Shown: positions 1-9,926 of the stretch, one piece after another
Layout of the letters: each line of letters begins with the position of its first letter
How positions within the stretch are numbered: the first letter of the stretch is position 1
From: Pyropia haitanensis
Lineage: Eukaryota > Rhodophyta > Bangiophyceae > Bangiales > Bangiaceae
Length of the DNA: 38,992 nt
Direction of reading: 5' to 3'
Assembly: GCA_008729055.1 (NCBI GenBank)
Contig: SDUX01000058.1
Coordinates: forward strand, 1-38,992
Notes under the pieces: model-generated
Seen by the model: the letters and a program-made list of their open reading frames with translations, nothing else
The model's database searches: none
What the model was told of the DNA's origin: nothing
Translations under genes and position numbers: made by a program

Positions 1-133
1 ACGGGCGGCGTCGTTAGCGCCGTGGGGCTGTCGGCAGAGCCGGCAAGGGCGGTGGGGTGGTCGCCTGCGCTCCGTGTCGTCCGCGTCGGCGGCGACGGCG
101 GCGGCGGCGACGGCGGGGCGGCGGCGGCGGTGG

Positions 134-165
<32 letters not shown>

Positions 166-1152
166 GCGGGGTTGGCGGTCGGGAGGGGCGGAGGCGCAGG
201 CGGGGCGGCGACGCGCTGGGAGCCGCGCCGCCCGCGCTCGGCGACGGCCGGCGACGCGGACGGCGCGGGCGGTGACGGCCCGCCGCCGCGGCTGGGGGGA
301 CCGTCACGGCCTCGTCGACCGAGACGGACGGCTCGACCGGGCCATGGACGGCAACGTCGGCGGTCGTCGCCGCGCGCGGCGGCGGCGGCGGCGGTGGCGG
401 CGGTGGCGGCGGCGGCGGTGGTGGCGGCAGCGGCGGCGGTGGTGGCGGCGGGCGGGCGGCGGAGCCCGGCTCGACCGCACCCCACTCGTCTAGCTCGCAC
501 GGGTCGGCGGGCCGGCGGCGCGTCTGCGGCCGCCTTGTCGTTGCCGCCGCAGCCGCCGCTGCCAGTGGCGACGGCAATGGCGACGGCGGGGGCGGCGGCG
601 CCGACGCCAGCGGCGGCCACCGCCTCCCCACCGGCTGCCGCGGCGGCGGTCCCCCCGGTGGCGGGGGAGATGGCCGACGTCCCCCCGCTGGAGCCGTCCG
701 TCTCCACCGGCCGGTCCGCCCCCACCACCACCACCACCACCCCGCCGGTGCCACCACCGCCACCACCGCCGGTGCCGCCGCCGCCGCCGCCGCCGCCGCG
801 GCCGCCGCGGCCGCCGCGGAGCCGCCGCCCCCCAACGGCTCGTCCATGCCGCTGCTGTCGTTCCGCACCCGCGACCGCGGCGACGACACCGGCGGCGACA
901 CCCGGCGGCGGTGACCGGCCGGCGGCACGCCCGCCTCACGGCTGCTGCCGTCGGCGCGCGCGGCGGTGACGCGGACCCGCCAGCGGCGCGTCGGCGGCGG
1001 CGGGGTCGGTGGGGCGCTCGCCCTCCCGCCGCGCGCTCTTCCTGTCCACCCGCAAGCTGTCGGCGCCCGCCGCGGGCGCCGCCGCCGCGGGCTCCCCGGC
1101 GGCCACCGCCACGCCGGCACGGCGGTGGCTGCCGCGGACGCCCAGGGCATGA
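1..1152 (+). CDS. C-terminal part of an unidentified low-complexity Gly/Ala/Pro/Ser-rich protein
   Basis: I do not recognise this protein. Stretches with protein-like composition occur on the plus strand but switch frame. Around 300-500 there is a Thr/Ser-rich stretch (TVTASSTETDGSTG), then a long Gly run and a Ser/His stretch. Around 600-780 a Pro/Thr-rich stretch (EMADVPPLEPSVSTG) follows. Near 846 there is MPLLSFRTRDRGDDTGG. From 970 the frame reads SPSRRALFLSTRKLSAP and ends at a TGA at 1150-1152. No catalytic motif is visible; this looks like a disordered tail. The frame switches lie in CGG or CCG runs, so indels in the read-out are likely, though introns cannot be excluded. A 760-codon open frame on the opposite strand across the same bases is mostly Pro/Arg/Ala runs, and I regard it as a by-product of GC content. 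Strand choice is tentative. Confidence 0.3.
100..172. repeat. CGG-type trinucleotide simple repeat
   Basis: Almost uninterrupted CGG/GGC triplets. Similar tracts recur near 360-450 and 760-825 and make every frame look open. Confidence 0.8.
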
Positions 1153-2415
1153 GGGGGGGGGGCGGGCCGCCCGTCGTCCGCTCCGCCTCCCCCCCCGTCC
1201 TCACGCTTTCCCCCCCCTCCCCCCCCCCCCCCCTTCTCGCCCCCTTGCCGCGTCGCACGCCGACGGGGTCCGCCGACCCTCGAGCCGTGGCGGGGCGCCA
1301 CCGGCAGCGTGTGTCCCCGCGGCCGTCTGCCGCCGCCGGCCGCCTTCCCCCCCTGTCCGCCCCGCCGCCGCGGCGGGGCGGTGAGGGCGTTGCGCCGCGG
1401 CCCGCCCGCGGCGTGCGGTCGACGCGGCGTGCCCCCCCACGAGGGACGTTGCGAGGGAGGACGCGACGGGGGGTGCCGCGTCGGCGGCAGCAGAGCCCTC
1501 CCGCACCGTGCGCAGAGGCAGGGGCGGCGCTTGGGTGGGGGCAGAGCGACCCGCGGGGGGGACGGTGGCGTACGGTGTGGGGGGGGGGGGGGAGGATGGG
1601 CGCCTTTGCGCCTTGCAGCAACGGGGATGCGCTTGGCTTGCGTTGTTGCTTTGCCCCAGACGGCCGGCGGGGAAGTATGCGGTCACTGCACAGATGACCA
1701 TAACTGTCAAGCGTGCTGGTAGGGCGGTGGGGGAGCGACCCCTGACGCGACGCGCCAAGCGTCGGCTGGCCGATACGGGACACACCCAACGGGTAGCCAC
1801 TGGCGGTGGCTCGCCGCGGAGGTGGGCCGGCCAGTAGTGGCCCAGCGCAGGGATACGCCACATGAGGAGAGAGCGGCGCTGGACCGCCTCCCGCCGTCGT
1901 CACCGCCGGTGCGCCTCTCGGTGCTGCCGCCCTGTCCTTGGTTTGCTTTACTTCTTTGGATTTCTCCGCTCGTACCCGACCGGTCTCGCTCATGGTTCTT
2001 TCCAAGGTCACAGCCACCCGGTGTGGAAGGGGGGGGTGGATTGGATGCTGTGCTATGGCGGGGTGAGGACGGGCAAGGAGCTGGGAACGGGATGGGACGG
2101 GGGAAGAGGTGCCACCGTGGAAAGGGGCAGGGGCAGGGATGAGAACAAACGCGCTGGGAACGAGCCGAGCGGGGCGGCCGTACGGCCCAGGCGGGACAGA
2201 CATGACCGCAGCCGCGGGCGACCACGGCGGGCGCCGCCCACGCTGCCGCCCTCCCATGCCCGCATCCCGCAACCCACACATGGCTGCCAACAGCACCCAC
2301 CCCCGTCTCCCACAACATCACCATGACCTCGCACAGACTGCCCACACCCACCCCCCCCCCCCCCCCCCCCCCCTCCGCCGACGCCCACTCCAAAACCCCA
2401 AACGCGGCCACTCAC
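1153..2415. other. Intergenic stretch with homopolymer tracts
   Basis: No convincing gene seen. It holds several G and C homopolymers, including long C runs near 1190-1235 and a run of 23 C at 2351-2373, between the two converging neighbours. It may contain a last exon of the bL19 gene, because that gene's coding block ends at a possible GTGAGT donor at 2415-2410. Confidence 0.5.
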
Positions 2416-3115
2416 GGGCGCCCCTCAACCTGCCCCCCCTCCCCTCCTCGGCACGCCCCGGCCGGAGCGCGGCGGACCCAAACGTGCTCTCCCGCAGCGG
2501 CTTGTCGCGGAGGTAGTAGAGCTTGGCCCGCCGCACCTTTTTTTTCCGCCACAGCAGCTCCACTTTGCGCACCAGCGGGGAGTAGGTCATCCAGCCGCGC
2601 TCCACCGCGACGCCGTCCACCACGTTGCGCAGCACAAAGGTGCTGCCCAGGCCCGACCGGCGGATGCGCATGACGACGCCCGTAAAGTGTGCCAGCGGCG
2701 GCTCCGCGGCGGCGCCACCGAGACGGCGTCGTGGCGGCGGCGGCGGCGGCGGCGGTGGCCGCGTCAGCGGGCCCCCGCAGGTACGACACGCGGATAACGT
2801 CGCCCGGCGCCATGGCCGGCGCGGCCGCCGGCACGACGGCGCGGCCCGACAGGACCATGGCCGCCGCCTCCTCCTCGTTGAGCGCCGCGATGATGGCGGC
2901 GGCGCGCTTGAACGGGGACTTGCGCTTGGGGTACACCGCGCGGCGGGCGCGTCGTCGGCGGGGGCGAGGTAGGGGGACGACCGCCGCTGCTGCCGCCGGC
3001 GCGGCCGCGTCAAGGGCGCGCCCAGCGGCGCGCCATCGGCGTCAATGGGGGGGGGATCCGGTCGCGCCGGCCAAGCAGCGACGCGCCGGCGAGCGTCTTT
3101 GCGCCGCGGACCGAG

Positions 3116-3156
<41 letters not shown>

Positions 3157-3323
3157 CGGCGACGCGACGACGGGGATGACGCTGCCGCTAAGCAGGAAAG
3201 GGGGGGGGGGGGAAAGAGGGAGTGATGGGGGCGCCGCCGCCGACGGGGGGGGGGCGCCGGGAAGGCGCCGGCGCGGCACAGGCGGCTGCCGCGCCGCGCC
3301 ACCGACGCGGCCATGGAGAGCAT
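2416..3323 (-). CDS. Ribosomal protein bL19, probably mitochondrial (bL19m), frame-broken
   Basis: Bacterial-type large-subunit protein L19, a component of the 50S-like subunit near the intersubunit bridge. The core is clear: GDVIRVSYLRG (about 2810-2780), then after a frame change in an Ala/GCC-rich insert, HFTGVVMRIRRSG, GVAVERGWMTYSP, and the family's end signature KVRRAKLYYLRDKP (about 2560-2505). Upstream lie the basic stretch YPKRKSPFKR and, from the ATG at 3323, a leader MLSMAASVARRGSRLCRAG that looks like a mitochondrial presequence. Red algal plastid genomes usually encode their own rpl19 (known), which also points to the mitochondrion (inferred). At least one frame break falls inside the core and more fall in the poly-C leader region. 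The last codons run into a GTGAGT, so a short 3' exon may exist. Family certain; start, end and integrity uncertain. Confidence 0.75.
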
Positions 3324-4941
3324 CGTGAACGACGGTGGAGGAAGCCACCCACAGGGAATGCTTGGTAACGCCGGGGCGTCCGACGTGGAGGAGAAAGCCT
3401 GTCGGCCGGGCGGGGCGTCGCCGACCTGCCGCGGCCGCCGATGCCACCGGCACACGAACGCCGCGATGCACAGCACCTCAAGAAAGCCGTCAAATTATCA
3501 GATAGGAGCTCTCGACGTCCAGTTCGAATCCAATATACATCGATAGCGTATGTAAGATAGTGCGCTGCTGTAGGTGGTCAAGAGCTCTGATTCCATAGTG
3601 GCCAAGACCTATCCACCGTTCTTCCGCGCCAGTGCGAATCCAATCGACATCGCGATAGGTGGACGACTCGTGGCCACGATCCATGGAGAACTCGAGAGCG
3701 ATCATTAGCCACGTCTCTCGGGCACGAGAGGATATGAGGTCCTCTCGCGTAGGGCTGAAGAACTGGCGGCCGCAAGTTGTTTTTTGCTCTGCCTATCCGT
3801 CCCACACCATAACGCCCCCCGCACCCCCCTGTTCACATGTACACCCCACCCCGTCCCCTGCCGTGCACGTCCACAAACCAGCCGCATAACCCCCACGAGA
3901 AGGGCAGACACAACCAGGTACCACCAGCATGCCACGAACGAGAAGCGATAGCAACAGGAACACCCCAACAACACAAACAGGCCATGTGTCAGTGTTCATC
4001 GTTGTCAGGACGTCAACACCCACAGTGCGCCCCACCACAACCCGCCTGCCGCAACTGCACGAACCCCAAGGCACCGACAGCGTCACACGAGTCACCAACG
4101 TGACGCTCTCTCCCCCGTGCCATTGCGCAATGTCCTCTCCCTTCAACGCACGCCGCACGTGCATACCATGTAACAGTCGGGGCAGGGCGCGTACGTCGTA
4201 GGCCCGTCGAGGCGTGGCGGGCGTGCAAGGGAAGCGGCGTGACCAGCACGGCACAGAGATAGGAACGGGGGGCGGGCGGGGCGCAGGGAGGGAGCGACGA
4301 CTGCCCGAGTGGAGGGACGCGCACCGCCTGGGTCGGCATGTGGGCTGCACTCCAGGCCCAAAGAGCGCGCGCACCGCAGCCGGGTCCAACGGGAGGTCTC
4401 TCGCGCGACTGCTCGACGTGCTGACAATTCTAATTATGCATCCGACTGTGAACTGTACGGATTTGTCGGGCAACTCAGGCTACTTTATCGCGACAGGGCG
4501 GCCACGCCAGCGAAACACGGCGCACGCGCCACCCACACCCAGTTGAGGGTGGTCGCTGGGATCTGAAAAAGAACGAGTTATAGAAAATACATCCACAATT
4601 CAAGAGGCTTTTTCACGCCGGTTCTCGCGGAGGGTGCGCCAGTGGTACGCACCATCTCTCGTCCACCCCGCTATCGACCACATCGCCTCGTGAACCCCCA
4701 AGCCTTCCCACTATGGTGCAATAAATCGGGGCAGATCTTTCTGGTTGTGCCCATACGAAGTCACCATGCGAGCATCGATTCCTATTTTCTGTATATTTTT
4801 CCTCGGCGCTGACCGTGTTCTCTTTTTTTTCCTGGCGCAGTGGTGTTCCACCGCGCCTCACGCACAGCCAGCCCCCTCCCCGCCGCTGCTTTCTGTCCAT
4901 CAAACCCAAGCGGCGCCCACTCCCACTCGCGCCCCGCTCAC
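3324..4941. other. Intergenic region, less GC-rich than its surroundings
   Basis: No gene recognised. Base composition is visibly more balanced than in the flanking genes, for example 3480-3660 and 4400-4620. It contains a diverged direct repeat (3520-3546 and 3630-3658) reported separately, and could hold promoters or remnants of old insertions. Confidence 0.4.
3520..3658. repeat. Diverged direct repeat, two copies 110 bp apart
   Basis: The segments starting at 3520 (CAGTTCGAATCCAATATACA) and 3630 (CAGTGCGAATCCAATCGACA) agree at 17 of these 20 positions and both continue into TCG..ATAG. No cloverleaf forms around the GTTCGAATCC box, so I do not call a tRNA. Confidence 0.5.
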
Positions 4942-5154
4942 CCCTGTTTGGACGCCCGCCCACGTACGTCTTTGGCTGCCGCATCCGCCGGCAGTAGTCA
5001 CCAAACGCGGCGTCGCCGGCGGGCGTGGCGCCGCCGCGGGCGTCCAGGCCGAGCACGCAGTACTGAGCCAGCAGCGCGCGGTGGACGACGAGCTCATCCA
5101 CCACCCGCCAGCGGAGCGCGTCCGCCTCGTCCCGCTCGATGCGCTCCGACCACC
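4942..5154 (-). CDS. Isolated exon with an OTU-protease-like signature
   Basis: A 213-nt block on the minus strand is framed by a pyrimidine tract ending in CAG (5157-5155) and a GTGAGC donor (4941-4936), as expected of an internal exon. It encodes about 71 residues of normal composition, including ERIERDEADALRWRVVDELV, LLAQYCVLGLDARGG and FGDYCRRMRQPKTYVGG. The last part resembles the OTU deubiquitinase pattern (aromatic-x2-MR-x3-TW-G) that follows the catalytic Cys region in that family, so an OTU cysteine protease is my best guess. The catalytic Cys block (DGxCLF) and the His block were not found in the flanking 1 kb. The exon may therefore belong to a gene with long introns, a degraded gene, or another family. 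Confidence 0.4.
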
Positions 5155-6078
5155 CTGCGGCGGCGCCAAGGAGGGGAGGGGAGGGGAGGAGGGGGATGGG
5201 GATCGATGAGGCAGATGCGCCACCGGCCTCGCCGGCTGTGTGCCCCGACGACGTCTACCGTGAACCGGCGTGCCATGCCGTCCGCGGCAATTGCCACGGC
5301 CCGGACACCGTGGCCTCTGCCGACACTGAGCAGCGACGACTGCCAGGCTGTCGGCAGACCCGCGAGTAGATGGCGCACGAGATCGCTTCAGGACTCGCGC
5401 TCGCGAGCTGATTTCCGATCCACCACTGCACGAGGGCTGAACAGGTCTCGACTGACACTTATAATTTCGTCTCGTTGAGCACGAGGCCTTTATAACCGTC
5501 TGGCGATCGTGTCGAGAGAGGATTCGTCTTACTAAGCTCTCGTGCCGCTCGGATAGTTAGAATCCCTTCTGATTCGGCTTTTCTTGAGGTGCTGTGTGCG
5601 GATCCAAAGCACCGCCAAGTCTGGCTTCGGCGGGTAGCGCCGACCGCCCACTGGGTGCGCGGTGAGCCTGACACGTTTTCCAAGTCCAGAGTCGCCGCCA
5701 TATATTCCAAGTCCATCCGGGGCAACGCCGTACTGTATACAGTGGTTGTTTCAATTTGTTTGACGTCTCCCGACACCCGCCTGACCTCTCAGCGGCTCTA
5801 ATTGCCTCCACGACCAGGCTGCTGCAAAGGGCCTTGCTCCCCAAGCGCCACCCCTTCCGTCTCAACAACCACCTCGAACTCGCCTCCGTTGCCCCAGCCG
5901 CCACCAGCTGACGCTCTTGTCGACGCTGGTGCCGACCGAGACGCTGTCACTTGTTTCTCCGCCGCTGCCGACGCTGGCGACTGCGAGCTCCCCCTTGCCC
6001 TTTTGCGGCGTCCCTCCTTGCTGCGCTGTGCCTGCACCCACCTACTGCTCTCCGTTACACCGTTCCTCCCTGCCCACC
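5155..6078. other. Intergenic region
   Basis: No gene identified. TATA-like stretches occur near 5459 (TTATAATT) and 5493 (TTTATAA). Upstream exons of the minus-strand OTU-like block would have to lie here or beyond, but I could not find them. Confidence 0.35.
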
Positions 6079-6840
6079 ATGGACAGGCCGTCGACGCGCC
6101 GCCGCGCCACCCGCACGGCCACGTCGGTGGCGGCGGCCGCTGCGGTGGCCACTGCCGCCGCCGCCCGCCGTCGTGGGCTGGCGGCGGCAGCCAACGACCG
6201 CGGGCCGGACACGTCCCGCCCGTGTGGTACGCTGGACCTGTCGCACCCGGCGACCCAGCACTGCTTTCCTTCGACGGCTCTCATCACTGTACGTTTTTCT
6301 GGCGTGTGGGTCCACCTGTCTCACTGCGCCTGTGACAGGAACTGGCGGCAAGCGCGCTCCCGCGGGTCGTGGTGAACTCTGTGTTTTCCTATCTCTTTAT
6401 TGAGCTTCTTCTCACATGCGCCTGCCCACCACATATCCGTTCTGTTCTGTTTCCCCCCCGTTCTTTGCTTGATCTCATTCCATGCTTTGCTGCCCTTCCC
6501 TCTGCACTGCCTGCAACGGTGGACTCTCTCCGCCCCTTCCGCTCCGTACTGCCCCCGCTCTCTACCGCCCCGGACAGTCGTCTGCTGCGTGGACATCCAG
6601 GCGGTGGACAACGAGGCGTCCCCCACGGCAACGTCAACCCGCTCGGCGACGTCATTCGGCAGGCGTCGACCAACGCCAGCTACAGCTGGTGCACCTGCTC
6701 CGAGGAGATTTGCATCGAGCAGCTCCGTGGGGCGGGTGGCGTGGAACCAAAACGGCGCCGGATGGCGCGGCTTCCGCGCCGACCCGCGCCGCGTGCGCGC
6801 CTACTACACGGCACGGGGGCGGGGAGGGGCACAGCGGCCT
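6079..6840 (+). CDS. Unrecognised two-exon gene with basic N-terminus and Cys-rich segment
   Basis: I do not recognise this protein. Exon 1 starts at the ATG at 6079 (context CCACCATGG) and runs exactly 70 codons to 6288. It begins MDRPSTRRRATRTATSVAAA, a basic Ala-rich leader that could be an organelle-targeting sequence, and ends in STALIT before a GTACGTTTTT donor at 6289. A pyrimidine-rich intron follows to an acceptor near 6570-6600. Exon 2 encodes VVCCVDIQAVDNEAS, then in a second frame VNPLGDVIRQASTNASYSW followed by CTCSEEICIEQLRG, and in a third frame VAWNQNGAGWRGFRADPRR, ending near a GTGAGA at 6841. Two frame changes in about 250 nt suggest base-calling indels. The clustered cysteines (CTCSEEIC) could bind metal, but I see no known domain. 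More exons may follow before 7440. Confidence 0.4.
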
Positions 6841-7440
6841 GTGAGAACGGGGCACACGAGCCGCCGGCGGGGTGAGAGGGGGAGAACCGCTGGCGTGCGA
6901 CGGCGACGAGCCGCGGCGGGGTGAGGCTTGTGTCGTGGGCGCGCGGCCATGCACCCGCACCGGCCGACGCCGTAGTGTATTCTTGTGTGTGCGTGTTTTT
7001 TTTGTTTTTTTTTCTGTGTGCACCTCGGTTCTGCCTTGCACGTGTCCTCCATCAGCCAGATCCCGCGCAGACACGTGGCGTGCAGCGGCCTGCGAGCGAA
7101 CCGTCTCACCCCCGTCCTTCCACTACGCCGCCTCTTTTCTGTCCACATTCGAGTGTCGTCTCCCTCGTCACTGCCGCCGTCGACCGACGTGCTCGCCTCG
7201 TCTGCATCGGGTGTACCGTGCGCCACTGGCGCCGGCCAACGACGCCCCCTCGGCCGGGCGCGCCTGTCCCTCCCCCTACGACCCCTCGCCCTGCGACGCG
7301 CATCCGCTGCGCCGGCTTTTACCTGTCCGCGTCATCAACCAATCTCCTCCCCCCGCCGCCCCGCCCTTCCTCCCACCCTCCCCCCTCCGCTCCTTCCCTT
7401 CCCCCCCTCCCCTTCCGCCCGCTCGCCACGCCGCCCTCCC

Positions 7441-9602
7441 ATGGCACCCTCCACCGCCTTTGTGGCGGCTGCCGCCATCCCTGCCGCGCCGCGCGGCGCC
7501 GCCGCCGCCGCGCTGCGTGCCGCCGCGGCCCGCCTGGTGGGCCGCCCCCGCCCACCCGGCGGCGGCGTGCGCGCCCGCCGCGCGCCGCGGCGTGCCACCC
7601 GCACCGGCGGCGGCGCCTCTGGGCAGGTTCGCATGACGGCGGCGGTGGCGGGCGGCGGCGGCGGCGGTGGCGACGGCGCCAGCGCCAGCGGCGCGGCCGC
7701 CGACACCGCGACGCCCGCCGGCCGCCTCGCGGCGCTGCGGTCTGCGCTCGCGCGGCGGCAGCTGCACGCCTTTGTCATCCCGTCGGCGGACCCGCACAAC
7801 TCAGAGGCCCCCCCCCGGCCTTTGCCGTCGCGCGTGGGCGACGGGCTTCACCGGCAGCGCCGGCACGGCGCTGGGACCGCACGGACGCGTACCTGTGGAC
7901 CGACGGCCGCTACTTTTTGCAAGCGGAAGCGCAGCTGTCGGCCGAGTGGACGCTGATGCGGGCGGGCATCCCGGCACGCCGTCACTTGGCCGACCTGTCG
8001 CCTCGACGGTGCCGCCGGGGGGGTCGTCGGCATTGACGCGACCGTACACTCGTGGACGGCGCGCGCGCTGCCGCTGCACGGCGAGCAACGGCGCTGGCGG
8101 GGGGGAGGAGGGGGAGGCACGCGGCGCCTCGCGTACGTGTCGTCTAACCCCGTGACGAGGTGTGGGGCGCGGCGCGCCCGCCTCCCCGCTGGCCCCGTCC
8201 GCGTGCACCGGCGGGGTGGCGGGAGAGGAGGTGGCGGCCAAGGTCGCGCGGATGCGCGAGGCGATGGCCGAGCGCCACGCCGACGCGCTGGCCGTGTGCA
8301 TGCTCGATGAGGTCGCGTGGCTCCTCAACATCCGCGGGGAGGACGTGGCCGTACACGCCGACGGTGCTCAGCTACGCGCTCGTCACCGCCGACGCCGTGC
8401 GCCTGTACTTGCAGCCGGGCAAGGTGGTACCGGGCAGCGACGCGGAGCTGCACTCGCCACGTCGGCGTAACCGTCTGCGCATACGAGGCGATCATGGAGG
8501 ACGTGGCGGCGCTGGCGGCGGCGGGCAAGGCCATTTGGGTCGACGCCGCGTCCGCGTCGGTGGCGCTGTACGACGCCGCCGCGGGGGTGGACCGTGCCAA
8601 CGAGGCGGCCGTCGTGACCGCGCCGTCGCCGGTGTCGGCGGCCAAGGCGGTAAAGAACTCGGCAGAGTTGGCGGGCATGCGCGCCGCGCACGTCCGCGAT
8701 CGGTCGCGCTGGTGCGCTTCCTCACCTGGCTGTCGGGCGCCGTCGCGGCGGCGCCCGCTGAGGCGTCGCGAGACGACCGCCGCGGACGTGCTGGAGACGT
8801 ACCGCGCGGGGATGCCCCACTTTTCACCCCCTCCTTTGAGACCATTTCCGGTCAGGCGCCAACGGCGCCATTATCACTACTCGGCGGCGGGGCGCGGGCA
8901 GCACCGCGTCGGTCACGGCGGAGGACATGTACCTGCTCGACTCGGGGCGGCAGTACGTGGAGGCACCACGGACGTGACGCGGACGATGCACCACGGCACG
9001 CCGACGGCCTACCAGGGGGCTGCTTCACCCGCGTCTTGCAGGGCCATATCGCGCTCGCGTCGGCGGTCTTCCCGCCCGGCACCACCGGCCTGATGCTCGA
9101 CGCGCTCGCGCGGCTGCCGCTGTGCGGGCGGCCTCGATACCGCCACGGCACGGGCCACGGGGTGGGCGCGGCGCTCAACGTGCACGAGGGCCCCCACTCC
9201 ATCGCGCCGCGGCCGGCGGCCAACGGGACGGCGCTGGCGGTGGGGATGGTCGTCAGCAACGACCTGGCTACTACGAGGACGGCGCGTTTGGCATTCGCAT
9301 AGAGAACCTGGTGGAGGTGATCCCGCCGAGACGGCGGCTCGTTTGGCGGCGGTGGCTACATGCGCTTCCGGGAGCTGACGCTCGTGCCGCTGGACCGGGG
9401 GCTGATCGACGTGGCGCTGCTCACCGCCGCGGAGGTGGCGTGGGTGGACGCGTACCACGCGCGCGTGTGGGCAGAGGTGGCGCCGGGGGTGGAGGCGTCG
9501 GGTGACGCGGCCGCCATTGACTGGCTCCGCCGCTACACCCGGCCGCTGGAGGGCGTTGGGGAGATGCGGGGAGAGGGAGTGGCGGCTGCGTCCGCCGCTT
9601 GA
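7441..9602 (+). CDS. Xaa-Pro aminopeptidase (peptidase family M24B), many frame breaks
   Basis: Aminopeptidase P removes an N-terminal residue preceding proline and uses two metal ions. The start at 7441 gives MAPSTAFVAAAAIPAAPRG, an Ala/Arg-rich leader with an AFV motif suggesting plastid import. The creatinase-like N-domain follows: RLAALRSALARRQLHAFVIP, PSADPHNSE, TGFTGSAGTA, YLWTDGRYFLQAEAQL, EWTLMRAG, VGIDATVHSW. A second N-domain has EVAAKVARMREAMAE and DEVAWLLNIRG. The catalytic pita-bread domain has TAADVLETYRAGMPHF, MYLLDSG (metal Asp), TTDVTRTMHHG (metal Asp), YRHGTGHGVGAALNVHEGPH (metal His), YYEDGAFGIRIENLVEVIP and FRELTLVPLDRGLIDV (metal Glu), ending near 9600. These pieces lie in order in all three frames, with about fifteen single-base switches; one removes the Glu of the usual SNEPGYY. 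This is either a decayed gene or deletion-type sequencing error. Order and completeness favour error, but I cannot decide. Confidence 0.85.
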
Positions 9603-9926
9603 CGTGGCCGTGCAGAGGGGTGACTGCAAACGACCTGTTGAGGTTGTAACGCGTTACGGCCTTGGCCATTTTGGGGCCTACCTGCCAGGCACTCTCCGCA
9701 CCATGGTCGCCCTGCTGGGCGCCGACTGGTAAGCAGCATGGGTGCCTCTGGATGCCACGGCAGATAGCGGACCACTGACCTGTCGCCAGTCCGTGGGTAC
9801 CTGGCTGGAGACCGCCAGTAGCACCGCCTACCCCAGCCTGCCGCTCGGCGGGTCGTGAGGCCGCCGCAACGGAGCGAGGGGAACAGCAAAAAGAAGATAT
9901 ACGACATGGTCGACCCGTGTTTCTCT

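Noticed and set aside
14..2296. A 760-codon open frame on the minus strand at the left edge
   Set aside because: Mostly Pro, Arg and Ala runs over CGG repeats. Plus-strand frames over part of the region have more natural composition.
3515..3560. A tRNA gene at the GTTCGAATCC box
   Set aside because: No T stem, acceptor or anticodon arm can be formed around it.
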